Shown one piece after another: positions 1-6,435 of a stretch of DNA of 64,000 nucleotides. The translations under genes were made by a program, and so were the position numbers. Each line of letters starts with the position of its first letter. The first letter of the stretch is position 1. The notes beneath the pieces were generated by a model that was given only the letters and a program-made list of their open reading frames with translations, was not told where the DNA came from and did not search any database. The DNA is taken from positions 1-64,000 of the forward strand of contig JABDCA010000012.1 of assembly GCA_013288345.1 (NCBI GenBank), in the 5' to 3' direction. This DNA comes from Bacteroidota bacterium. Its GTDB lineage: Bacteria; Bacteroidota; Bacteroidia; JABEUT01.

Positions 1-950
1 CCCAATCCATAGGGCAAGAATAAGCCCTTGTGCGGATCGATTGCAAATGAATCGGAAAGTTCAATACCTTTCAATATTTTCGTTCCATGATCGGTTAATA
101 AAAAATAACCACCATAAGCCCCGTCAACATGATACCACAAATTATGCTTCTTTGCAATTTCTCCAATTGCTTGCAATGGATCAACTGAGCCTGTATCGGT
201 AGTGCCTGCAGATGCCACAACCAAAAATGGAATCAGCCCATTTGCTTTGTCTGCTGCAATTTGTTTTTCAAGTTCTGCAGGTTTTATTCTGTATCCTTCA
301 TCAAGGGGAAGGTGGCGTGTAACGCATTCGGCAAGCCCTGCAATACGGATAGCTTTAAATATGCAATGATGCACTTCTGACGAAAGATAGATAACAGCTT
401 TCTTAACTTTTTCAGATGTAATGCCTTTATGATCGCGGGCTGTTACAATAGCAGAAAGGTTAGCTATACTGCCTCCGCTGGTAAGGTTGCCGACAGCATC
501 TTTGGGATATCCTGCAAGTTCTGCAGTCCATAGAATGAGCATGTTTTCCATACGCACTGCACCAGGCCCGGCAAAAAATATGCCTGCGAAGCGGTTAGTA
601 ATATCTGCCCAGTAATCGCCTAATGCGGAATAATAAATACCACCACCCGGTATATAGCCTAAGTGACCACCCGATGCAGGGTTAAGCGCAGGCTCGTCAA
701 GCCCTGTTTTGAGCATGTTCAATATCTCAGGCAATGCTGTTCCCGTTTCTGTAATAGGCGAGTTCAAAAATACTTCACTCGTTTCCCGGCCAATATTAAA
801 GGCTGGAATAGTTTCAATATCATTTATGAAGTTCTCAGTATAGTTTACAACTTCATCACGCACTGTTTTACGTTGCTTAGCATCAGGCTCAAGCAGTCGC
901 GATATCCTTTCCAGTTCTTGTAATTTATTTAAGTCAACAGAGTTTTCCAT
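1..950 (-). CDS. Group II PLP-dependent amino acid decarboxylase (C-terminus cut off by window edge)
   Basis: About 316 codons are present; the gene runs off the left edge. The reading begins MENSVDLNKLQELERI. Visible family signatures are LTSGGSIANLSA (PLP phosphate contact), the HVDGAYGG block whose Asp contacts the pyridine ring, and DPHKGLFLPYG, whose Lys would form the Schiff base with PLP. This order is that of the aromatic-L-amino-acid / glutamate decarboxylase family, which removes the alpha-carboxyl of an amino acid to give an amine. The substrate cannot be told from what is visible. A TATTTTTG promoter element lies only four bases before the ATG, so the message may be leaderless. 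Confidence 0.88.
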   Translation of the reverse strand, partial: MENSVDLNKLQELERISRLLEPDAKQRKTVRDEVVNYTENFINDIETIPAFNIGRETSEVFLNSPITETGTALPEILNMLKTGLDEPALNPASGGHLGYIPGGGIYYSALGDYWADITNRFAGIFFAGPGAVRMENMLILWTAELAGYPKDAVGNLTSGGSIANLSAIVTARDHKGITSEKVKKAVIYLSSEVHHCIFKAIRIAGLAECVTRHLPLDEGYRIKPAELEKQIAADKANGLIPFLVVASAGTTDTGSVDPLQAIGEIAKKHNLWYHVDGAYGGYFLLTDHGTKILKGIELSDSFAIDPHKGLFLPYGL

Positions 951-954
951 GAGG

Positions 955-962
955 CAAAAATA
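955..962 (-). promoter_or_regulatory. -7 promoter element (TATTTTTG) of the PLP decarboxylase gene
   Basis: On the minus strand TATTTTTG matches the Bacteroidota -7 consensus TAnnTTTG. Only four bases (CCTC) separate it from the ATG at 950, so transcription would begin at or next to the start codon. Confidence 0.5.
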
Positions 963-1046
963 GAATACTTAGTTGGGTTGACAAAGGTTGACACTTTTTA
1001 ACCCGTTTTTTATATCAACTAATTGATAATGAAGTATTTTGCGCTT

Positions 1047-1664
1047 TTAGAACCCTAAAACTATACCTACTTGTACATTGGTAGATGCTGAACCTACCTC
1101 GGCGAATAAACCAAAATGTTCCTTTATCATATAGCGGGCTCCCAGGGTAAACTGGCCGTTAAAATTCAGAGTCTGATTCTTAAAATTTGTAGCGACTGGC
1201 CCCTTAGGATTATTATCTGAACTATTATCTAAAGTTAGTAGATAGCCCAAGCCAACACCTGCGAAAAGATCAAGTTTATCACCTATAGGAAAATGCCCGT
1301 TTAAACGCAGATAAAAGCCGTAGGTTGTACTATTCTCATTTGCTTTATAAGTAGTGTCGGTATTAAATACCCTTGTAACCGTATAGTTATAATTTACATT
1401 AGCGGTAGAGTATTCGAGGTTAATACCTGCACCAAAATATTTTGCAAAGCCGTGTTCATATTTTAAAACTATTGTACCATAGTTTTTATAATCATAGTCC
1501 TGCTGATTTGAGTATTGGGTCAGGGTTTGACTTATTTCAGATGTAGCCGGGAAACCAAACCCTGCAGAAGCAAAATTTTTGCCATCATCAAATGCCTGTG
1601 CCATTAATGCATTTGAAACAAGCACTGCAAAGCAAATCAGAAATAGTCTTTTTAGTTTTTTCAT
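1047..1664 (-). CDS. Outer-membrane beta-barrel protein, porin-like
   Basis: A 205-residue protein with a signal peptide (MKKLKRLFLICFAVLVSNALMAQA, cleavage likely after the second MA-Q). The mature part consists of alternating hydrophobic/polar strands rich in Gly and aromatic residues (YGTIVLKYEHGFAKYFGAGI, LDLFAGVGLGYLLT, GLFAEVG) and ends in a hydrophobic strand closing on Phe (VQVGIVLGF), as expected for a small outer-membrane barrel. I chose the ATG at 1664 because the signal peptide begins there; the frame stays open upstream to 1751 but that part overlaps the promoter. It is divergent from the gene at 1752. Its cargo or role is not visible. Confidence 0.8.
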   Translation of the reverse strand: MKKLKRLFLICFAVLVSNALMAQAFDDGKNFASAGFGFPATSEISQTLTQYSNQQDYDYKNYGTIVLKYEHGFAKYFGAGINLEYSTANVNYNYTVTRVFNTDTTYKANENSTTYGFYLRLNGHFPIGDKLDLFAGVGLGYLLTLDNSSDNNPKGPVATNFKNQTLNFNGQFTLGARYMIKEHFGLFAEVGSASTNVQVGIVLGF

Positions 1665-1685
1665 ATCCAGGGTATAAAGGTTGGG

Positions 1686-1693
1686 CAAATATA
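1686..1693 (-). promoter_or_regulatory. -7 promoter element (TATATTTG) of the beta-barrel gene
   Basis: Minus-strand TATATTTG with a TTG 20 bases upstream fits the Bacteroidota -33/-7 promoter layout. The start codon at 1664 is about 20 bases downstream. Confidence 0.6.
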
Positions 1694-1751
1694 AAAATCT
1701 GGCGTACATTCTGCAATTTGTGCTATATTTATAAATAGAATTCTGCCACAC

Positions 1752-2087
1752 ATGAAAAAGATATTCTTTATAATTCTATGTTCTGTTTTATGTTGCTCAG
1801 CATCTTTTGCAAAAGGTATTTTACATGATACAGCAAAGCACGATAGTGTTTTAATTCGGGATGGTTCTTCTTTTGAAAAAGCAGTTATTATAGTGGATAC
1901 TACCGAAGGGGCAGGGGTACAAGCTGAGTACAAATGGCTCTCAGACCATTATCCGGGGTGCAGGTCCGGTAGCCAGTCACTTTCGTATCACAACAAACAT
2001 CCATTCGATGTTCTTGACATTAAAACGGCCGATGGCCTTCCGAAAAAAGTCTATTTCGATATTTCAAATTACTTCGGGAGGTGGTGA
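1752..2087 (+). CDS. Small secreted hypothetical protein
   Basis: A 111-residue protein that I do not recognise. Residues 1-20 form a signal peptide ending CCSASFA-KG, so it should leave the cytoplasm. The mature part is short and polar with two Asp-Thr rich stretches and ends in an aromatic motif (VYFDISNYFGRW). It starts 87 bases from the start of the divergently transcribed barrel gene, so the two may share a regulatory region. It ends seven bases from the 3' end of kmo, which runs the other way. No enzymatic motif is visible. Confidence 0.65.
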   Translation: MKKIFFIILCSVLCCSASFAKGILHDTAKHDSVLIRDGSSFEKAVIIVDTTEGAGVQAEYKWLSDHYPGCRSGSQSLSYHNKHPFDVLDIKTADGLPKKVYFDISNYFGRW

Positions 2088-2094
2088 AGAAACT

Positions 2095-3459
2095 CTAACT
2101 CTCTTTCACCAATTTCAACATCATTTGTTCCACTTCAGGCGAGTCCCACTTTTCAGTAATGCCTTGTGTGGCCAATACCTTTTTCATAATGGCATCTTGC
2201 TTTTTGCCCTGCTTTAGGGCATGGCTATAAGGCAGGTCAGTAAAGGTTACCATACTGTAGAGAGGCAACCATATATCAGGATGCAATTTGCTAAAGTGTG
2301 CTTCTATTTTCTTTTGTAAAATAAAATCGGGATGGGTTACAAGGTCTCGCATTTCTATAAAATTAGCGACTGCTAAGTCAGCAATGGCATCGGAATTTGG
2401 CTTGCGTAGTTTTTGCGCCTCGTCAAATATTTTTGTCCATGCTTCTTCCTCATTACCTTTTCCTAAGTAGGTATCAAGCAATTGGTCAAATACAGTACAG
2501 TCTTCAAAGCCACAGTTCATGCCCTGTCCGAAGAAAGGAACAATGGCATGCGCTGCATCACCTAATAATAAAAGTTTATCAGAATGGCTCCATGGATAAC
2601 ACTTTACAGTAACTAAGGATGATACAGGATTATTGGCAAAATCATCAAGCAGCGTTGGCATTAAAGGCACTGCATCGGGGAACACTCTTTTGAAAAAAGC
2701 GCTGACCATATCACTGTCTTTTAATGCTGCAAAAGATTCTTTGCCTTCGAATGGAAAGAACAAGGTGCAGGTAAAACTGCCATCTATATTAGGTAGTGCA
2801 ATCATCATAAAAGTACCACGTGCCCATATATGCAGGCAATGTTTTTCCATGGCAAAGCCACCATCTTTTAATGGTGGTATCACTAATTCTTTATAGCCGT
2901 AATCGAGGTAGTGCTGTGAGTATTCAAACCTATCGGTTGAGAGTTGCAATTGTAACCTGCCTGCAGAAAAGGCCCCATCGGTGCTAAATATACGTTGAGC
3001 AGCAACTGTTGTTTCTTTATGTGCTGTATCTTCTACAACTGCAGTTGCATCTTTTATCGAAATACTTTTGCAGCGCTGGTTAAAATGAATTTTACTGCCA
3101 TGCTTTTCGGCAAGGTCCATAAGCAGGCAGTTAAGTCCACCACGCGATACAGAATATATTGCCTGTCCTTCTTTACCATACGGAAAGAAATTGGTTTTAC
3201 CTTCTATATCGTGTACCATACGCCCGTTCATGGCAATGGCAATCTTTTTTATTTCATCGGCAATACCTACACCTTGCAAGCCTTTCCAGCCCCTGTCAGA
3301 TAAAGCAAGGTTGATTGACTTACCAACAGATATTGCAGTTTTGCGCATATCATCGCGGCGTTCATATACTTCTACATTATAACCCCGCTTGGCCAGGTAA
3401 ATAGAAAGCAATGAGCCCACAAGCCCTGCACCCATTACTACATATGGTTTTTCAGTCAT
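2095..3459 (-). CDS. kmo: Kynurenine 3-monooxygenase
   Basis: A 454-residue flavoprotein, close to the usual length for the family. The N-terminal dinucleotide-binding fold has GAGLVGS (residues 10-16); the second FAD motif is LLLGDAAHAIVPFFGQGMN. KSINLALSDRGW near residue 50 is typical of KMO. It hydroxylates L-kynurenine to 3-hydroxykynurenine with NADPH and O2, a step of tryptophan breakdown and of the NAD route through quinolinate. The other pathway genes are not in this window. It lies nine bases after hemJ and probably shares its transcript. KMO proteins often carry a C-terminal membrane anchor; the C-terminus here is polar, so it is probably peripheral. Confidence 0.92.
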   Translation of the reverse strand: MTEKPYVVMGAGLVGSLLSIYLAKRGYNVEVYERRDDMRKTAISVGKSINLALSDRGWKGLQGVGIADEIKKIAIAMNGRMVHDIEGKTNFFPYGKEGQAIYSVSRGGLNCLLMDLAEKHGSKIHFNQRCKSISIKDATAVVEDTAHKETTVAAQRIFSTDGAFSAGRLQLQLSTDRFEYSQHYLDYGYKELVIPPLKDGGFAMEKHCLHIWARGTFMMIALPNIDGSFTCTLFFPFEGKESFAALKDSDMVSAFFKRVFPDAVPLMPTLLDDFANNPVSSLVTVKCYPWSHSDKLLLLGDAAHAIVPFFGQGMNCGFEDCTVFDQLLDTYLGKGNEEEAWTKIFDEAQKLRKPNSDAIADLAVANFIEMRDLVTHPDFILQKKIEAHFSKLHPDIWLPLYSMVTFTDLPYSHALKQGKKQDAIMKKVLATQGITEKWDSPEVEQMMLKLVKES

Positions 3460-3468
3460 AGTATCAAA

Positions 3469-4032
3469 TTAATTACCCTTTGGGGTAGGTGCACTGTTTT
3501 CTTTTTTTACTCTCGCCTTCTTATAAATTGCAATAGCACCCCACATCATAAAGCCAAAAAGCAGAATACCAATTACTCCCCATATCCAACTTAGTTTGTC
3601 TTGCATAGTTACAATAAACACAATGGCTACTAAAAATATAGTTGCCAGTTCGTTCCACATACGTAACTGCCCCGATGACCAGGTGATCTTATTTTTTTTA
3701 AGCCTGCTGAATATTACCTGGTTTTGCAATTGGTAAAGCGTAAGGCCAAAAACAAAACACAATTTAATAAGTAGCCACGCAGGTATAGCAAAGCCATACA
3801 TAGTATAAATAAGCGAGAAACCGAAAATATAAGTAAGTATGGCAGATGGCCACGTAATGCCATACCAAAGGCGGCTTTCCATTATTTTAAATTGGGCCTG
3901 CAGAATACTTTTTTCAGGTTCCGGTTTTTTTTCGGCTTCGGTGTGGTAAATAAATAAACGCACTATATAAAATAAACCTGCGAACCAGGTTACAACAAAT
4001 ATAATGTGAAGCGGTAAAAGATATTGTGCCAT
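3469..4032 (-). CDS. hemJ: HemJ/CopD-like protoporphyrinogen IX oxidase
   Basis: A 187-residue membrane protein with about four hydrophobic segments. LHIIFVVTWFAGLFYIVRLF near the N-terminus carries His9 and Arg25 and is followed by YHTEA (His30); these match the HemJ family, in which conserved His residues bind heme. FKIMESRLWYGITWP and RMWNELATIFLVAIVF are further family-typical stretches. HemJ oxidises protoporphyrinogen IX to protoporphyrin IX in heme synthesis. The related CopD fold is the alternative reading, but the N-terminal pattern favours HemJ. The last residues (KKARVKKENSAPTPK) form a basic cytoplasmic tail. It sits four bases after yraN and nine before kmo, so the three form a likely operon. 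Confidence 0.82.
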   Translation of the reverse strand: MAQYLLPLHIIFVVTWFAGLFYIVRLFIYHTEAEKKPEPEKSILQAQFKIMESRLWYGITWPSAILTYIFGFSLIYTMYGFAIPAWLLIKLCFVFGLTLYQLQNQVIFSRLKKNKITWSSGQLRMWNELATIFLVAIVFIVTMQDKLSWIWGVIGILLFGFMMWGAIAIYKKARVKKENSAPTPKGN

Positions 4033-4035
4033 AGG

Positions 4036-4406
4036 TTACTTATTAACTATTGGGTAAAATGCATTTTCAATATGATGTACTTTAAAGGCATCGGCACTTT
4101 TAAGTACCGATACAATATCAAAGCGTACTTCTAAATTTAATTTGTTCTTATCAATGTATGCGCCGGCAGCTTTAATAAGGTGACGTTGCTTTTGCTTATT
4201 TACAAATGTTTCGGGTTCGCCAAAGTAATTGGTTGACCGTGTCTTTACTTCGGCAACCACTAAAAAAAAACTTTATCGCGGGCAATAATATCAATCTCTT
4301 CCTGGCCGAATCTCCAGTTGGTTTCAAGTATCTCGTAACCCTTTGCCCGTAAGTGTTCTACAGCTTTCGACTCCCCTTCCTGCCCGGTCTTTTGATTCTC
4401 GTTCAT
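4036..4406 (-). pseudogene. yraN: YraN/UPF0102 family nuclease-fold protein, frame broken at a run of nine T
   Basis: The first part from ATG 4406 reads MNENQKTGQEGESKAVEHLR then EIDIIARDKVFF and stops. The second part, in another frame, reads VVAEVKTRSTNYFGEPETFV and runs to 4036. Joined, they give the whole UPF0102 plan, including the EIDIIA and EVKTR catalytic-type motifs of the PD-(D/E)XK-like fold. The break falls in a T9 run (A9 on the plus strand, 4262-4270); seven or ten T would restore the frame, and seven matches the family spacing better. It may be a sequencing indel, a true mutation, or a transcriptional slippage site. I mark it as broken because the sequence as given is. It leads the yraN-hemJ-kmo run. 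Confidence 0.82.
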
Positions 4407-4411
4407 CAGTG

Positions 4412-4419
4412 CGAATATA
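4412..4419 (-). promoter_or_regulatory. Candidate -7 element (TATATTCG) for the yraN-hemJ-kmo run
   Basis: Minus-strand TATATTCG differs by one base from TAnnTTTG; the same variant precedes metK. It ends five bases before the yraN ATG, again a leaderless-like spacing. Confidence 0.4.
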
Positions 4420-4502
4420 GCTAATGGTTTAAGGCTGATTGTATAGGTATTGTAAAAAAAACTAATTTAGTGCACTATAACCGGTAAAAATTAAAAATTA
4501 AC

Positions 4503-5141
4503 ATGAAAAAAATTCTCTCCCTTTCTGCCGCAGTAATGCTTTTTGCAGGTGCAGCATTTGGCCAGAAGTCATTTGAAGGTCAAATTGACTTTATGCAGTA
4601 CAATGGTATTGACACAACTTATTTTGAGTACTACGTGAAAACAACCCACGTAAAGATTGTAAACACCGACATTAAGACCAACAACGATGAAGGTATTTAC
4701 TTAATTGACCTTACAACCAAAACAACTTTGGCGCTTAGCCCGGTTCGTAAAATATATAAGGACCAACCTTCACCGGCTCCTGTAAAACCTTCAGGCACAC
4801 CTAAGGTAACCAAGACCGCTAACGTAAAAACCATCAATGGTTTTAAATGCACCGAGTACGATGTAGCTGATGCTGAAGAAGGTATCAAGGTATCGTATTG
4901 GATCGCTAGTGGCGATTTTGAATTTTTCCTTCCTATGATGAATATTCTTAACCGTAAGGATAAATTCTCTCAATACTACATGGCTATTCCTAACTCAGCT
5001 AATATGTTCCCTATGGAAGCATACGAAACTGACATGTCAGGTGCTTCGAAAGGATTTATTAAGGCTACCAAATGTATTCCTGGCAAAATTGCTGACGGTA
5101 CATTTGCTATTCCTGCCGGATACAACAAGTTCGAGAAATAG
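4503..5141 (+). CDS. Secreted DUF4412-like protein
   Basis: A 212-residue protein with a clear signal peptide (MKKILSLSAAVMLFAGAAFG-Q). The mature region opens KSFEGQIDF, contains KTINGFKCTEYDV followed by VSYWIAS, and ends FAIPAGYNKFEK. This pattern (an import/export-type beta sheet with a late single Cys and the closing IPAGY motif) is what I know from DUF4412 proteins of Bacteroidota, whose function is unsettled. It is a single gene between the divergent yraN promoter and a hairpin terminator. A Pro-rich stretch near residue 90 (SPAPVKPSGTPK) may be a linker. No catalytic residues are evident. Confidence 0.7.
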   Translation: MKKILSLSAAVMLFAGAAFGQKSFEGQIDFMQYNGIDTTYFEYYVKTTHVKIVNTDIKTNNDEGIYLIDLTTKTTLALSPVRKIYKDQPSPAPVKPSGTPKVTKTANVKTINGFKCTEYDVADAEEGIKVSYWIASGDFEFFLPMMNILNRKDKFSQYYMAIPNSANMFPMEAYETDMSGASKGFIKATKCIPGKIADGTFAIPAGYNKFEK

Positions 5142-5160
5142 TATTATTTGAAATTTAGTA

Positions 5161-5200
5161 AAAACCTCTCTCAGAGAAATTTGAGAGAGGTTTTTTCTTT
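5161..5200. terminator. Bidirectional hairpin terminator between the DUF4412-like gene and ldcA
   Basis: Arms CCTCTCTCA (5165-5173) and TGAGAGAGG (5182-5190) pair perfectly, with A4 before and T6 after, so it can stop transcription from both sides. The ldcA stop codon (5171-5173) lies inside the left arm. Confidence 0.85.
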
Positions 5201-6079
5201 TACCGAAAGCGCTGCTGTTCTACCAAAATAAAGTGGATAGTTTTTAATGCCATGACCGGCTGGGAATCCAAAGCAAACCGGATAGCCATATTCCTTTATA
5301 GCATCCAAAATAATTTCTTGAGCTGTTTTACCAAACGGTACGGTGTTATCTTTCATTTCGGAAAAATCGCCTATAACAAGGCCCTTTAGTTTCGATAATT
5401 TACCCGATCGTTTCAACTGCATCATCATCCTGTCGATGTGGTAGAGATATTCGTCCAGGTCTTCCAGAAAAAATATTTTGCCATCGGTATTAATATCTGA
5501 TGGGGTGGAGGCAAGTGCATAAAGTAACGATAAGTTTCCACCAATTAATGGCCCGATGCACTCTCCAGTTCTGTTTAAGCTATGTGCTGGAATAGTGTAA
5601 GAGAGTTCTTCGCCAAACAATGCTTTTTTTAGTAGGCTAAGCGATTCTGCATCTTTAGTAAAACTAACCGGCATTGTTGCATGCAATGTTTCAATAGCGC
5701 AATGCATATGTATCTGGCTATGAAATACAGTTATATCACTATATCCAATTATCCATTTTGGCTGTTTAGTAAAAGAAGAAAAATTCAGTCCGTCAATAAT
5801 CCTAACTGCGCCATAACCACCACGTGCCGAAATAATGGCTTTTACTTCCTTATCATCCAGCATATCTTGCAAATCGGAACGCCTCTGTGAATCGGTTCCT
5901 GAAAACTGGTGGTCACTTTTATAAATGTTCTTTCCAAGTTTCACTCTTAATCCCCAACTTTCTAATACTGCAATGGCAGACGTCAATTCTTCAGGCGATA
6001 TTTTGCGCGCAGGTGCAACAATGCCAATACAATCTCCTGGCTTTAGGTAAGGCGGGCAGCTATTTTTTTGTGATTGCAT
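5171..6079 (-). CDS. ldcA: LD-carboxypeptidase, MEROPS family S66
   Basis: A 302-residue serine peptidase. The family triad is visible: Ser114 in IIGYSDIT, Glu206 in FFLEDLDEYLYHIDRM and His276 in GFPAGHG. The N-terminus KPGDCIGIVAPAR and the SARGGYGAVRIIDGL block are also typical. Such enzymes remove the terminal D-Ala from the tetrapeptide of recycled peptidoglycan in the cytoplasm; consistent with this, I see no signal peptide. It is transcribed alone, convergent with the DUF4412-like gene, and its last codons form part of the shared terminator stem. Gene symbol is by family; closely related MccF-type microcin peptidases share the fold. Confidence 0.88.
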   Translation of the reverse strand: MQSQKNSCPPYLKPGDCIGIVAPARKISPEELTSAIAVLESWGLRVKLGKNIYKSDHQFSGTDSQRRSDLQDMLDDKEVKAIISARGGYGAVRIIDGLNFSSFTKQPKWIIGYSDITVFHSQIHMHCAIETLHATMPVSFTKDAESLSLLKKALFGEELSYTIPAHSLNRTGECIGPLIGGNLSLLYALASTPSDINTDGKIFFLEDLDEYLYHIDRMMMQLKRSGKLSKLKGLVIGDFSEMKDNTVPFGKTAQEIILDAIKEYGYPVCFGFPAGHGIKNYPLYFGRTAALSVKEKTSLKFL

Positions 6080-6151
6080 AATAATCGGTTATTCAAAAGT
6101 AGGAATGTTAACCAAATAGAATCGTTCATTTTTTTAGTACTAAAAGCTTAG

Positions 6152-6159
6152 TATATTTG
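6152..6159 (+). promoter_or_regulatory. -7 promoter element (TATATTTG) before the 47-residue gene
   Basis: TATATTTG at this site is a full match to TAnnTTTG. The small ATG frame starts 47 bases downstream and is followed by its own terminator. Confidence 0.6.
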
Positions 6160-6206
6160 TAACAACCAGTTTATAGCATTTAATAACTAGCAATAAATTT
6201 ACCATC

Positions 6207-6350
6207 ATGGGAAAACCAATTGTAAAAGAATCAGGCACACCGGCAGAGGGCACTATGCAGCCTTCAGATAGCGGGACGCAATCATCTACTACACAGGGCA
6301 CGCAAAGTACCACTGCAGCAGAATCAGCAGAAGAAAGCCCAAGGGAGTAA
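6207..6350 (+). CDS. 47-residue Ser/Thr/Glu-rich small protein
   Basis: The frame opens MGKPIVKESGTPAEG and ends AEESPRE before TAA. About a third of the residues are Ser or Thr and there are no aromatic or Cys residues, so the product should be disordered and acidic. No signal peptide or membrane segment is present. A full -7 promoter lies upstream and a GC hairpin with a T run lies 26 bases downstream, so this looks like a genuine one-gene transcript rather than a chance frame. I do not recognise a family. The next gene on the same strand is a Ser/Thr phosphatase of the SpoIIE type; a link is only a guess. Confidence 0.55.
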   Translation: MGKPIVKESGTPAEGTMQPSDSGTQSSTTQGTQSTTAAESAEESPRE

Positions 6351-6375
6351 CTTGGTGAGAATAAAATAAATACAG

Positions 6376-6400
6376 AAGCGGGTAATCCCCGCTTTTTTTA
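6376..6400 (+). terminator. Hairpin terminator of the small-protein gene
   Basis: Arms AGCGGG (6377-6382) and CCCGCT (6388-6393) with a five-base loop are followed by a run of seven T. Confidence 0.8.
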
Positions 6401-6435
6401 ATGCTTGCCAATTGTTTTTTAGTTTTGTTGCCGGT

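Noticed and set aside
1661-1933. Minus-strand frame overlapping the barrel gene start and the hypothetical gene at 1752
   Set aside because: It is antisense to a signal-peptide gene and covers the promoter region; no protein likeness.
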